A stretch of DNA of 64,000 nucleotides, from positions 2,592,803 through 2,656,802 of the forward strand of contig CM021314.1 of assembly GCA_010645155.1 (NCBI GenBank), in the 5' to 3' direction. Source of the DNA: Tigriopus japonicus (lineage: Eukaryota; Arthropoda; Copepoda; Harpacticoida; Harpacticidae). The notes beneath the pieces were generated by a model. That model was not told where the DNA came from. It did no database searches and worked only from the letters and a program-made list of their open reading frames with translations. Within the stretch, counting starts at the first letter, position 1; every line of letters begins with the position of its first letter. Shown here piece by piece: positions 32,901-47,200 of this stretch. Both the position numbers and the translations under genes were made by a program.

Positions 32901-35046
32901 TCCATTCATAGGGAAGTACGAGTACAGAGTGGTGGTGTCTTTCTTTACATTCCTTCGTTCTTCAAGGAAATGTCATGTGAACTCAAAAGTCACGATGACA
33001 TCAGTAAAAAAGCGTCCTTTTTTCTTTTCTTTCAAGATCTCCTCTTTGCCAGGGTCATAATTACGTTTAGTGGAGAGGTGTTTCGAATTAATTATGTGTC
33101 AAAGGTATGGACGGCAGTTTGAATCGATCGAATGGAACTTGAGTGAAACTTTCTTGTAGTCGGAATCTTCTTTGATTTATGGGGCCCCAACACACGAGAG
33201 ATGATGATGAGGGTCTGGTCTTTAAATTCATTGACTTGATTGCACTAACGGTCCATGTTATGATCGTTAGTGCGAATTTCGCTCCTCCAAAGACGCATGC
33301 AAAGAGCATTTACTCAAAATCACAGGCCTCCATCGGCTCGTATCGCAGAGCTCTTTTAGAGAGCCCAACTTGTTCATCTTTAGGCACCAACTACCAATCA
33401 TGGTGGTAGGAACAGTTACGGAGGACTGTCGTCAGATGTTCAATTTTGATGGCCAGGCAAGATTTAACTGAAAATTAAGTGCTAAAGTGACAAGAGAGAA
33501 AATGATTCTTTCCATTGCGTCGAGAATGTGATAATTATGGGGGAGGAAGCCCAAACCGAACGAAGGCGAACAGGTTGACACTTGGTGGGAACCACGTATG
33601 GCGTTGCTTTGGAGTCCATATTAGAATCAACGTTTCGTTGGTACTTGCTCTTATTGAGTAGTTCAAGTTCAGTGTTTCGAGAAGAGCTCAAAAAGGTACT
33701 TTGTTGCAAAGCCAATAAATAAAGTTTTGAGCGTGTTGGTTGACTGGAGCTCTTAGACAACCCGGCTCTGGTCACTGGTTCACGGGTGATCGGGTTGAAA
33801 ATAAAACCCATAAAATTACTCAATACAAACAGAACAATGCTGTGCTCTTCAGTTGGTTCTTTTTCTTCTTCCCATGATTGGTGGGTATGCCGCTCTTTTG
33901 TTTCAAGCCTTCGTTTTCCCAGGTTATTTGGCGTGTTCACTTTTATTGCCCTTTGGAAGTGAATGTTTAAGATTTCAAATAGCTCGGGTGAAACTATCAA
34001 TTTTCAGAGGGGTCTGTCTGGTCATCATCCTTTCGAGAGTGTAGGATGCCAAATCATGTTTTATAGATTCGTCCAAGGCTATTTGTGTGAGGACATAAAA
34101 ATACAACAAATATTTCCAGTAGCGGGTCAAAAATGGCTTTCCTCAACAATTCGAGCTATGTCGAACACCAAAATGTCCGAATTGTCCTGACAATGCCTCC
34201 CTCGACTTTATTTACTACCTCATCTATTTATGGCATGGTCTTTCTTGCAACCCGCCCAATGTCATTCTTGGACGGAACTTTGGCCTGCGTCGACTACGTA
34301 TCTATGACCATAAACGTAGAATATCTGTTCAAGGTTTATCTCGGCTACTATCGATTAATCGGTCCATCCATCTTAGTTGTAGCCTGCATTTTGAAATTGA
34401 GCAGTTTTATTCTGAACCAGTCTTCACTCAAGACTCATAAGTCAACTCGCCCAGATTTTGGAACAAGATAGGCCTTTTTGGAGTTTCGACTATTTAGTTC
34501 ATTGGCCGTCGTTGGGAGGTTGAGAGGGATTGATTTTTCAGTTGATCAGCCCCTCCCACTTGGATCTCTAGTAACACCAATTGACCTACTCTCATCATCA
34601 AGGCCCCCTTGGCTCGATTCATGAGATCCAGGGTGAATAAGCAACCCCTTCTTCACTCTTTGTACTACACCAAGATTGGCCGACTGACAACGTTGAACGA
34701 CCCCAATGTCTCTTTGAGTGTCCACACACACCTTTTGTAAACATTCCCGCCTTCATGTATTCGCTTGTAAATTCAGTTTGATTTCGGAATTTCACTCGCT
34801 AGAGTTGAAAATTGACGATGACTGGAAAAACGCCAACCATTTTTTTTGCCATGGATAGAACCATCCATCAAAGGCGGTGAAACCTGGAAAGCCCATAAAT
34901 AGTTTCATACACGAGTTATGTTGCCCAGTAGGTGGCAGTTCAACAGGTTTTATGCTGAAAGACGCATGGATCATTTTCACGGGGTTGAAAGATGCATTTC
35001 CTCGTAGGAGAAACGGAGAAGAAAAAGGCAGCATTTTCTCTCCCAT

Positions 35047-35070
35047 ATCATCATCACCATCATCATCATT
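35047..35070 (+). repeat. CAT trinucleotide microsatellite
   Basis: Eight CAT-type units with one CAC variant. Confidence 0.75.
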
Positions 35071-38000
35071 GGAGTCTTCTCCAAGTGTACGAATACCTGT
35101 TCAGCTTAGCCAAAGCTTAGCCAAAAAGCAGACCCGTCGGGCTTTTGCCGTTACTTGGAGAGTTCCGTGGTTGCAAGCTTCAACGCCCAAAATGGTTGTA
35201 GCGAAGGCCTCTAAGAACGTAAGTACCTTACACTTCAGGTGAATTCCCCGCCCTTTTAGTGCCAATAAATACGCAATACTCATTCCATTCCAAGTTCTTT
35301 CTCACTTTCCCATCTGATTCAAGGGTAACTTTATAGAACCCAACCAAGTACCCAGAGGCCTGTCTGACTCTCCTCTTCCAATTGATCCTGCCATAATGGA
35401 TGAGGATTGGCACTCTGGAGAGGTTAACAATAGGGTTTATCAGCTACTTGTGTGTCAAATCCAAAGCGATCCCGGGCCCAGGGACATTGGAGAAGAGCCT
35501 CCAAGAGCAGGCCTCCAATTGTCCAATCATGCCTGCCAACCAACCAAGGTATGTTGTCGCCTTAAGCCTGATGAATGGGTCCCTCCATGGGCAGATTATG
35601 GCTTGCCAATCTTGCCCATTGGTGGTTGGTTGGATAACACTCGAGTGGATTGAAGATTCTTACTTGTACCACGAACGTTGCCCCAAAGTGAAGATTTGAG
35701 CCACAGGTGCTTAATCACGCCTGCCAAAGACTCGTTTTGGGTTGAGAAGAGGAACACCAGCTTGGTGGAATTCCAGTCGTGACGAATCGAATTTTTCTCG
35801 TAAAAATTGGAAATTGCCCTACAACCTGCATTGAACACTCGTCGTCGGGTTTTGTTGCCTGACTACTTTGGTGTTTGTCAGTAAGTAAGTAACTCATCAC
35901 CTCATGTATCGTCATTGAAAGGAGCTCGTTTGAAAGCAATTCGTTCCCAAAGTGTCGGAGTAATTTCGAATCACAAAGAAAGCCACACTCTTACTTTTCC
36001 CGTTTTAGCGGGGAGTGTTTTAATGCCAAGGTTGCTGGTGTATCATTAGACCTAATTTGATTCAAGAACTGGTGTTATTCTTCGCATTGACCAAGGAAAA
36101 GATGATTTCTACTTTTAACTTTACTCCAAAGAGGGTCTCTATTACATGGCCTATGGGGTAGTGCAGTATACAAATGGTTCACTTGGGTAAACTGTGTCAC
36201 GCTGTCAGGAGACATAGGATATCAAAGTTTGCAAGTGACAGACACTTAAATATTTGCTTGCAATTAAATTGTCATTGTTTTTTTTTCGCTCTCCCCCAAA
36301 GTAAATGAGCTCAACATTTCCTTGTCACTTGAGAAGAAGAAGCCCTTAAAGAGGCGCCTTTCTTGAGCAAATACCACTCAGCATGATATGGTTGCTTCCA
36401 CAGCTTGGTTCTTTTTTAGGGATTCGAACTCGAGGCCGGTTTTCTGGTCAATATCCCAAATATCCAAATAAAAATAGAATGTTAAATGTTGACCTTGGCG
36501 CTCTGAGTTAGCAGGGAGTCATTTCTTATTCTTGGTGGAGTTAATTACTGAGTATGTTTCTACTTCTAACATGAATGACCAAAATTTAGATGGACTTTGG
36601 TATTTTAGGGGTAGGGCCAGACGGAAAAAATGCGTTGAAAAACAACAAAAACCGACAGAAACTTGTCACTTGGGCAGAAAATTAAGATGTCCATCCAAAA
36701 AATGAGCGTCTTCCGTTCAACAGGTACATTTTTCCCAAATACTACTTGACGTAAACACGCCAAGGGTCAAATGGGTTTTGGTTTTTCTCCTCCAAAAGAA
36801 TCCATTTTTCCTCTCGAGGATTGATCGGTCAAGGTCAAGACCGGAATCGAGCTGTCATGGTGATGATTTTGTAGTTTTCAAACCCTAGCCGGCAATTTTC
36901 CAGTCGACATCTCAATTTCCTACTCTCGGATGGATCAGAAACGATGAATCCGAAGACAAGGTAGCCAGATATTACATGGACACTTCCTGAGATAGACACG
37001 AAGGCTCGTCTGACCCCCTGTGAGATATGACCTGGAATTCGGACGATTCCCTGAAATTGCTTTTCAGACCTTCATCCAGATCTTCCGCTTCGACTTTGGG
37101 TTTCGTAAGGGTGCTGTCGAAGAATATTTCGAGTGTTCAAGGGAAGATATGTACACAATATTTAAGTTCTCATTTCACGCTCCAACTAACTGTGGATGGT
37201 AAAATCCTAAACGAACGGCAAGAATCCGGAGAATCCGCAGGTGCTTCAGTATTGTTGTCCGACATTGGGACATTTCTTAGATTCTTAGCATATTCGTCAA
37301 AGTGCTTTATAACTCGGACTCAGCTTAATTAGAGTAGATTTGAATGTGGATGAGCCTCCTGGCATTCCTGACAATACGGTGGCCTAGAATGGCAAAGCAT
37401 TTTCCTTGACAGATCATTTCTCAGGGCAATAAAATGAGCTCTCTTTCAGCGGCTATTTGAATTACCCGGTGCTGGTTTACAACCTACCTCGTTTGAACCC
37501 CAAACTTACTTAGTTGCCCACCTTAGCCGTTAATAATTAAAGTGAGTACATTACAAAAGAGTTTCGGCCATTTAAAATATGTCGTAAAATGGATTCAGCG
37601 TGAGGTTGCGCATGGAATAGAAACATGGTTCCGCTTCTTTTTTGTCTGTTGAATTTGGTACAGTAAATTTATGAGCACGGTTATGTGGTAATTAAAAGTC
37701 TTGAATTAAAATTCTTCATCAAGGGTACATACGGGAAGTCTGGCTATGTGAACTATGCTACAAACGTTGTTCGAGCTGGGATGTATCATTTATCAGAAAT
37801 TCAATCATCCTGCCGAGTCATTTTCCGAAGTCATTAATATACAACGAGCACGCTTCCAATTTTTTGTACACGAGGAACTGATATTATTCTTATGGGGGTG
37901 CAGGATGAATTCTGCATGCATCAGATTTGGTACATCCATGAATTGAATTTCTGCAACTCATCACGCTCCCATGATCCATGCGTGCTCATTTATTTAACAT

Positions 38001-38175
38001 CAATTTTCCAATCTCCATCTCTTACAATTCGTAAATGGGAGCGATATTTTATTAGGAACCTGCCCCTTTGTTTGCCTGCAACAATCAAAGACTTCAATAC
38101 ATGGACATTCCCATGAATCGTCTTTGAACACGTTGTAGAAAGAAAGGCAATTTTCTCAAGAGTTGTAATGACGAT

Positions 38176-38245
38176 AGAGTTCTCCCCGTTCGTCGACAAT
38201 GATTTCAATCAAAATGCTAATTTTTATTGTCCGAACGGGGACTCT
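38176..38245. repeat. Short hairpin, about 70 bases
   Basis: AGAGT...CCCCGTTCG...GACAAT at 38176-38200 pairs with ATTGTCCGAACGGGGACTCT at 38226-38245, with two small bulges on the left arm (3 and 2 bases) and a loop of about 25 bases. The size is like that of a small-RNA precursor, but there is no family match and no sign of expression. Confidence 0.4.
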
Positions 38246-41200
38246 TGGTATTAAGCATTTACTGTTATTATGATCTTAGTGAGCGCCGTTCGCATCGAGG
38301 TTATGTATCGTGTAATCTTTTTTTTCTTTAGCGAAGAGACTCTATTAACCCTTCTGGTTTCTATCAAATCAAGCTTGACGAATTCGCAAAAGAGGGAACC
38401 CATGTCTCTATGTGAGGTTGATTTGAGCGAATGAGATCTAATTCTAGATAAAACATGCATTGAGAACTCATTAATCAAAAATGGAAACATGTTTCATACC
38501 ATTAGGCACAAATGACCATTCAAGGTCTCGTCCCAAGGCTGTTGTATCAGTACATTAATACTTGTCAATTTCGGCGAAGAGCGCATCATAATCCTCCTTC
38601 ATTCAGTGTTAATCATAGGGAGAGTTAATGAATTGTTCTCGCCTCAATTAGCATGCTACTTTGAACAAAGACAGAGGACTTGATTTTGGAAATGAAAGGA
38701 TTGTACTTTGACGTTTGTGCCTGACAAAGATGATTAAACATGGACCCATTTTTTCGCCCACTAAATGGAATGTTATCTTGAATGTAATCTGATCGTAATG
38801 GTGGTGTTGTTGCTTCTGATGTAGTGCATGCTCATCTCAGGTTGTCATGTATTAGATCCAAATAGGCACTTTCAGAGCATGTAGTAATTTAAGTTTCATG
38901 TGAAGAGCCTTTCCTCGTGGAAGTGGATGTATAAGAACAACAAAAGTCGGGCTTGTTGAATGTTGAAGTACTCGGTGTGTGTGTATAGATGTACGAGAGA
39001 GACAGATCACTAACCCCTCGGTAAGAGATCATCTCATTGTGCATGTTGGATTATTCATATCTTGATTGAAATTACCCACCCAGCATTGGAAGGCAAGATC
39101 CGGAGATCAACGAATCGAGGGAGAAAAGCGGAGGAACTTTGATAATCCTCACGAGTCAACCAATCATTATGTAGAAAGTGAAATTTGAAATTTAGAATTT
39201 GTTAGCCTCTGAATGTTCCGTCTCCCCCTTTGAAGGAGATGCTGGTAAACAATTCCATTAGAACCATCTCCAAATTGCTGCTCTTACTACACTTTGTAGG
39301 CTCCAGAACGGCCAGATGCAATGTTTCGTTTCCAAACGTTACCTAGCCAATTTCCATTCCGTCCAAGATGCACTATCATCATTTTGGGACCAGACAGCCA
39401 TCGTCCCACACATACACACTGAAAGTGAATAATCCTATTCCACTAATTGGCCATTGAGAATTGAAGGAGAGAAAGAAGCCCACTTGGAGCTGTTTTTCTC
39501 ACCCAACAAACAATGTCTTTTTCAATTATGGGCCACCATTCAGTCCCCACAATGTGGTGCTCCATCTTTTTTCCCGATATTTGCTTGGGCGTAATCACGC
39601 TAAATGGGACAATCAATTTCTTTTGTTTTATCCCAACTAGGCTCAATACAAAGAAGAATTATTCCAGATATTTGAAGCGATTTGAAAACTTGGAATTGGG
39701 TTTCATCACATGTTGACGCTGCAAGATTTGAGTCTGTGTCTACGAGTGTGACTGTAGGCGGTAAGTAAAAAAATAGGATGCCGAATGATTGAAGATGTCA
39801 GGGCAATGTGATCTTTTAAAAGTGAACTATTTTTTTTCAAATGATCCAACTTCTCTTCTAACAATAAATTAATTTGGCTCTTGAACGGAGCAAAAAACGC
39901 GAACCCTTGCGGAACTGATGCTGACTTCATTACGATTCATGCGGTTTCGCAATCGCTTCCGGGCAACTGGATCAGAGTGTGTTATCTAAATGGAAAATTA
40001 AACGGGTCGAACCGAGGCAAAACACTGAATCAGCACAATCATTTAAGACGCCCTAGTGTATGAATCGGATGGATTGCACTTCATAGCAACAAACATGGTC
40101 GGGTTCTAGTTTTCTAGTACAGCTAGTCTAGTTTCAGTACTATATCTGACAAGGACAATTGGCCCTTAAGGCGTGTCTTGTATTTGTGCGTAAACCCTTT
40201 CGGTTTATGCATCACCAAGGACGTGAATTTCGCCACGCGTTCTTTGACAGATATTTTACGACCTATTTAGGGATCTCGGTCGAGTTGAAAGATCTTGATT
40301 CTATTTGAGCGATTAGTGAACTTTTTTTGAGGACTAAAATTGAATGAAAATTCGACGTTAACGAAAGTGATGGCTTCTAGACTTTCAAAAAAAAATCACT
40401 CTGAGCTGAGAAAATCTGTTCGGTATTTTCCAGAAGTTGTGAGGGAATGTTTTGGAGGTTTTCACATGCTATTCAATTGTTTCCTTTCGGGCCACCCTTG
40501 ACAAACATTGGAGGGAATCGCTTGGGTTCAGGGTGGCTGCCAATGTCAGACAGGAATTCTGAGCATTCATTCAAGAATTTGAAAAATTGCAACTGATGAC
40601 ATTGGGCATTCAAATGGTTGGTGGCTTGAGTGAGTGACGTTGAAGAATGCCAGGTCCTTTGTATTTGATTTCAAGTAGGAAAAGGTGTTTTGATTGATCA
40701 TTGAACATGGCATTGACCTTGGAATAAGATGAACACAGAGGAGGAATTGAGGTCATTGGCAAATTTCTTCAACGAAGCCGTGTCTTTGTTGTTGAATGGA
40801 GTCCAACTGAACGAACTACTTCGCATGAAGAATTCATCAAAATATGCACATGTCCAGAATAAGCGAGCAAGTTGAGTTGGAGATCAGATGAGATGAGACG
40901 TTCCAAATGCCGCCAAAATCAAAGGGTTGAAAAGGCGACAAGAGTGTCGACGAAAACGAAGTCATTGCAAACTTTGGCAAAGCGCTCATCGCTCTCCTAT
41001 GAAACCCGAGATGTTTTCCACATGCAGCCTATGGCTTTGTCATGGATTCTATTCATATTTTGCCAACATGACGTCGTCGCCTTTTCAAAGCCACACAAAA
41101 AGCAGATTTTTGCCAACAATGGAGAATTTCAGTTTTCTTTACTTCAAGAAGTTTTTTTTTTCCTCTTCTTCTTGTATATTGTGTGGATACTCTATCTCTT

Positions 41201-44200
41201 TGAGTTCAAGTACTCTGGCATTCGAGCCATCATGTACACCCACTATCAACGGATAAGGAGGTGAAGATACAGATACAACATGACCCAAAAAAGCCGTGGC
41301 CCCCACGAAGAGATTAGCTCTCCCGAACTTTGTTTTCATTTGTCTCCAGATCGACCATTTTAGGCGTTCAAACAGGTTCAAATTATTACATCATTTCTCT
41401 TTAACTGTTTATGTACATACAATGGAATTTCGGCTAGAAACATGGGGTCTGTACTTCTAAGACACACTGTTCTCACGTAGATTGTGGGCGTGAAAATAGA
41501 TTAAGTGTGTGGAATTGCGTTTCATCCAGGTCATGTCAGGGCTAGAAGATGGCAGGCAGGTCGGGGGTTCTGAAATGATTATCCGTTTCCATAAAACATT
41601 GAAGCACGGCTAATGACCTTCAGTGATTGGTTCCAAGTTCCCATTTGGCAGAGGCGCTAAAGACTTCCCCGACAAGCCCAAATTTCGAGCAGATCCCATC
41701 CATCCGATTAGTGAATGATGATTCTCCCTCCAAAAGAAAGTCGTTTATGGTGGCAAAGATGGCACTCTTTCCATCTTCTTCAGTCTACGCCAAAATTGCC
41801 AGCACTCGGTATCTCTCTTTATGGACGAAAACAGACCCTGCAATTGCCAGGGCGACAACCGTGCTTTATTGCCGCCTGTCGGAAATGAAATTAAAACGGC
41901 AATTTGCAGGTGAATCGTAAACTCGAGAAAGTGACACAATGCCAGGCTTTTCCCAGCCTACCAACAAGTCCCCTAGAAGCCCGATCTGTACTGTATCATC
42001 TGGAACACAAATGTCCACAGACAATTTTAAGTAAAATGGAACCTAAATGCAAGGAATCATTCCATTTGAATAAGAACAAGCTCCTCCAAAGCCAGTTTCT
42101 AGATTTAGCTCAGTTCATAGCAATGTAAGGGCCCACTTTCCCCTCCATCCTCAAGGATATCCTGTTGATCATTGTGGATGAACGCAGTCGGGTTCAAAGA
42201 CATCAGTTGCCAAAACAAGACACGTTTCAAATACAATACAATACAAATGGTTGTCTTGTTGACAAGCACTCCAACTCTCAAATATACCAAAAATAGCTCT
42301 TCAAATGTATTTGAATAAAGATGGCCTTTGTGCTTCCGTGTGTCCATGCAACTCGCTCAAGATTGTTAATGATGGGAATGGTGGCGATAAACTGAACTGT
42401 TTTCAGCCATAAAACCTCGTCAAGCCCCTCCGCACAAAGGTTGAATGAAATGCGACTTGAAAAGTGATTTTATGTCGGAGTTTGTTTACCTTTGAAGTGC
42501 CAAAAGACTCAGGTCGGGCTTGCTATTTTCTAAGTTGTTTACTTCATCAACTCTCACTAACGAGACGCGATGATTGGAAGTTCGAACACTTCATTGTTTA
42601 AGGAGCTTTCAACATATCCAAAGATTAGAGGGGAGAGAAATATGACTTGAAAGCATGGCTAACTTAACGAGATGATTAGTAATAGTGCCATAAACTTCGA
42701 GAACGCCGTGCAAACGATGTCAATTGCGAACTGCATTCAAGGAAGAAAGGAGGAAATCGATTTCAAAATGGAAGGCATCTACTGGTAATGGATCATGAGT
42801 TTTCTTGATTGAATTTAGAAACTACGACTTGGAAGCAAAATGATATCGATTGCTGAGGGGAGAGGGAAGTAGCTTTCGGATGAGGCAGATCAAGTGATAG
42901 GTTTCATCCATATCCAAAGATCGTAATGGTTCACTGCACTTGTGGGTTCAAAGGTTATCCAATCACCTGGTTCTTTGGCTCCTGGCTACCGATGAATAAT
43001 GGCAGGATATGCTCCGAAATAGATTTCCCCCAACACAAAACTGATCTCACTTGCTTGAGAGCACCTTAGAATTAGGCCGAAGCAATCAGAAGAATCAACA
43101 CTCAAGAAACCTCGTTGCTCTTATTATCATTTGGGAGATATCACTCCAACTCGGCAACCCTGGACAAACTGAGATGAGAGGCTGAGGCTTGGATTTGAGC
43201 CGTTCTTGACATTGAACCGTTTCCGGGATCCCGTCAATAATCATGGGAATCTTACCTGTAATAAATGAATTTTGTAATGAATATGGAGTCAGACAGCCCA
43301 GACACCTTTTAATGACCTCAAGCCTCATGAATGACTCTTGAGAACGCAAAGAGCCTCTCGAATCGCTTCTTTGGGGTGAACCTTGGTTTTGAAGCCTTGT
43401 CAAGATTGTCTTGAGCTTAGTTTAGTTATATACCGTACGGAACTCTTGTCTTCACGCCCTCTTGATAAAATCTGACGGGACAAGAATTTAAAAATGACAG
43501 GGTGGCCCAATGTTCGGTTGTATCGACATGGCGAACTTGCCCAAGGAAAGGGTAAATTTTCAATGCCCCCTTGTAACTCTAGTGGGCAACTTTATTTTTT
43601 GCCGGCTACATAAATATACCTTTGGCGGGCAGAAGCAAGCCTGGAAATGGATTAAAGGCCCAGTTCCCCCGGAAAACAAAGTGGGCGGAGGTCCTATCTT
43701 GTAATTAGCAAAAAATCCCCACAAACGCAATTCAGTAATTTGTATGTTGTCCCTTCTTCAAAGCACAAAGTTTGCCTTGATTATCATGCTCTTGGAGAAT
43801 CTCTTAAGTCTAAACTAAGAAGTCGTCCACTTGAGAATGTAGAAGAGGAAGCATCAATAATTCTACTTCAAATTATCTCAATTGCCTTCAATTTCACTTT
43901 GAGCATTCTCTCCCTGGAAGAAAATTGGGTTCAATAATGTTAAGTGTTCTTGAGTTAATGGTTTACCAATGAATTGCTCGCAACAAAGCCTCTGTTATCT
44001 CTTCAAGAACTGTCCAAGGCATTGTTGGAACGAGACAAAGCCGAGGAAAATAGACTCTGGAGATCCTAAATTAGCACTTCTTTGACATCATGACTAACAA
44101 GGAAGGCCTTACTACTTACTTTCTACAGCTTACCGTCAGAACTCAAACGTCAACCTGAAGCCAACGAAAACTAACTTGCCATGAATGCCTGAAATACATA

Positions 44201-47200
44201 TTGAAAACACACACTCACTCCAAAACTTTGAACGAACGGTAGTCGTCCATTCTCTGAAGCTCAAATGTCTATGAAAATGGCTATCAAAAGCAATCAATTG
44301 GATCGTTCAGACACAGTTTCAACTCCACCCAAACATCGACAAACCTGAAGGGGAACCAAGCAAGTGCTTCTGACGATACGATCCACCTCACTGGTCCAAT
44401 GGGCAATAATCAACTCGAGTATCTCGAGGCTTTTGAGGGGAAATCTTCTGATTACGTCGATAAATAAAGGAGGAGCTGCTGATATGAGGACGAAATTCCG
44501 GAAAGAATTCGTGAGTCACTCAAATTTATGTCGGGAAATAAAGTCTAATCAAGAGTGAGAGGAGGGAAAATGGGATAAGAGCATTTAATTGGAATATTGA
44601 GCATGTGGAGTTTCCAGAAAATCCAGATCGAGAGAGTGTTTTGTTTGTCTCTTTTCAGCTTACTTTGAATCGTGTTCCTGTGTTCGCTTCTTTTGGTGAC
44701 AGTGTAATTCAAGTTGTCGTTTTCGGGCTTGCTAAACATCCTTAAAATGAGATGTTTTTTTGGAAAGGGATATTGCTCAATTCTTCCCTCACCCAAACTT
44801 AAAACATGAACGTAGAAATGGAGAATTGGGTAGTGTTTTGAAGATGAATCTCCCTTAGATCATCCGGGAGATTCTTTGGTCGACTTTTATTCATATTCCT
44901 AAGCCTCTTATAAAAAAGATTATGGGACTCATAACCTGACTTTTTTCGATTGTCCGCAGGCAACTGTCAAAGGATTAGATTAAGCTTCGTCTAGTCGTTT
45001 TTGATTGTTCATGTGGTCATCGGTCTGAAAGGTTTATTGTGGATTTCAGTGGCTTTTGATGGGCATTCCTTGGATCGCCTGAAGAAACAATGACAAGTTC
45101 GGCCATTTGCATACCATTCACAAATCAGGGTTGTCTTCGTGCTATTGTCATGACGAGAGTCTTTTGAAAACAATGGACCGTCTTACATCCAAGCCTGAAT
45201 ACGATCTTACTTGAGAATGAAGATCAGTCACTTTGTTTGAGCCTACAAGATTGGCATAAGACTCTCTCATGTAGAGTGTGTATGTGTTTGTGTGGGATAT
45301 CTGGGTGGCTGTCCGTCGTCTGCAAACTGCCAAGTTTGCATATAAGGCTTCAAAGGGTTGCCTTGTTGCTTGCTTGGTTGGTTGGTAGGTAGTTCGACCA
45401 TTGGACTTGTGGGTGGTCCTTTGCAAGATGCCCCTGAACAAGTTACAACTGTCCGAATGTGCAGTAAGATTTAAGACCCCCAATTTGAAGTCGGGCTCAA
45501 CTACTGCCACTTACAAGTTGTGATGATAGTCAAATTACCCGAATCCTCCCGTTTGCTGGCCGAAGCCCAGGTCAATTTCACTTCGTTCCCGTGGCAAAGA
45601 AGAATCGATGATGCGTTCGTAGAATCAATCTTAGTGAAGATCATATCCAATCCTCAGCATAGACTGAGGAGAAGCTGAGATGGTGAAGCAATGAAAGAAC
45701 CAACCATACATATACACAAACGCAAAGTAATCGGCGTTCGCCTGAAATGTGTAGATACGAGCTTCTGCCCCAGCCTAAAAGGACCATAAAGATTGGAAAA
45801 CATGAGTGAAATGGACAGGAAAGAAGGGAATAGATAAACTCTGAATTTCTCATTGGCTCCTGCCTTGGGCGAAACGTATTTTGGGTCAGCACACGTTGGC
45901 TCGGAGATTAATGCTCTTTCCCCTCCAAGTTATGGTGAGCGTATCGCATTTGTTCGGTCACCCTGTTTGAAGGCGGCTAACCTACTTTGAACACTACGAA
46001 CTAAACAAACAGTTCAACACGCCATTCAATTGAAGTTTTTCTTTCATGATTATTAATCCCAACTTGCACTTTAGCCCTTGTAAATGAGTGTGTGCTTCCT
46101 ATTGTGAGGTAAGTCTTCGTTTGAATCTATTGAACGGCTTAATGGAGAGCTGTCGTAAATTTTTATTTTATCTCGAGGACCACTCGCAGAGACCTCCATC
46201 ATGAGGAGATCTAGTTGCAGGCACACTTGGCCTCTTTTGGAACTAATCACAAGCGGGACAGATAATGGAACACTATAAATATAGATAGAAATCTGTTTTT
46301 AACGGCCAAGTCGGAGGTCTTCCGTGAGCCGTATCGTTGAGTACGCACAAGTTATGAGCTAATTTCTTCCCTTTGTTATTCGTGCCTAAAAACTACCCCT
46401 TCGTCACACCCGAAAGGCCATCGCAAAATTCAAAGTGCTTTTCTTTGTAAGTAGACCCTTTAGCATTTAGGGTTGTCGAAGCAGTCTTCAACCGGGATGG
46501 CTGTTGTCGCTCGATATCATCTATGGTTGAGTGGTGAAGTGGAGAGCCTTCTTCCTGGTATTGTTAGCCACGTGCTCACGAGAAAAAGAGAGAACTGCTA
46601 TGACATCTGGAGACTGGAGCTTCCTCCACGTTTAATGAGTATCCTCCAGGTTGTTTTTCCAGATAATTCCCTACTTTTCCTGCCATTATGGACGCGGATC
46701 CAGTCAAGAGTAACATTAAACAGTCCTCGGCGACCTAATGGTAGCGGCAGCACCTTTCAAACAGATGTCGCTAATCAAGGTCTTGGATTTGCATATTCCA
46801 CCGAAAATCACATACAACTTTCGAACTTGAACAAATTCGTGGCAGTGCAAGCAATCCATATCCATATCCACCCACCAATCTGCCTTCCGACATCCCAAAG
46901 CCACCCAGGGGTGAGAGAGAGGTTCTTTTGAAATCAACAGGAAACAGATGCAAAACTCACGGGAAACACTTTGTGGGCCAATAAAGGTAAATGGGAAGAG
47001 AGGATGGTGAGCTTTAGTGCTGATGTCAAGAGAGGTGTGGACTGCTTTGACAGAGGGGACCATTACCGTATGGATATGTGTGCGGTTGTGGGCTCCAGGA
47101 CGTTGAAAAGGCAAGAAGGAGGTGTGAATTTTACATTAGCAGGAGGTCTATGAAAATGATACCTCCAACACCTGCTCAAGGAGCGCATATCTAACAGTTT

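Larger units (their letters stand above)
24394..38175. other. Long non-coding stretch upstream of Diego exon 1
   Basis: Moderately GC-rich, complex sequence without any exon I can support. Open frames of 60-170 codons occur on both strands (for example 33482-34000 minus) but none shows a known domain. Small simple repeats lie at 24538-24555 and 26581-26596 (ATG/GAT type), 26898-26928 (GGAT type) and 35047-35070 (CAT type). The stretch is best read as upstream intron or regulatory DNA of the Diego gene; its 5' exon could lie here unseen. Confidence 0.45.

Noticed and set aside
33482..34000. 172-codon minus-strand open frame
   Set aside because: No domain, signal peptide or coherent composition; frames of this length recur by chance on both strands in the 24-63 kb block.
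46473..46931. 152-codon plus-strand open frame
   Set aside because: Irregular composition, no known domain, antisense frames equally open.
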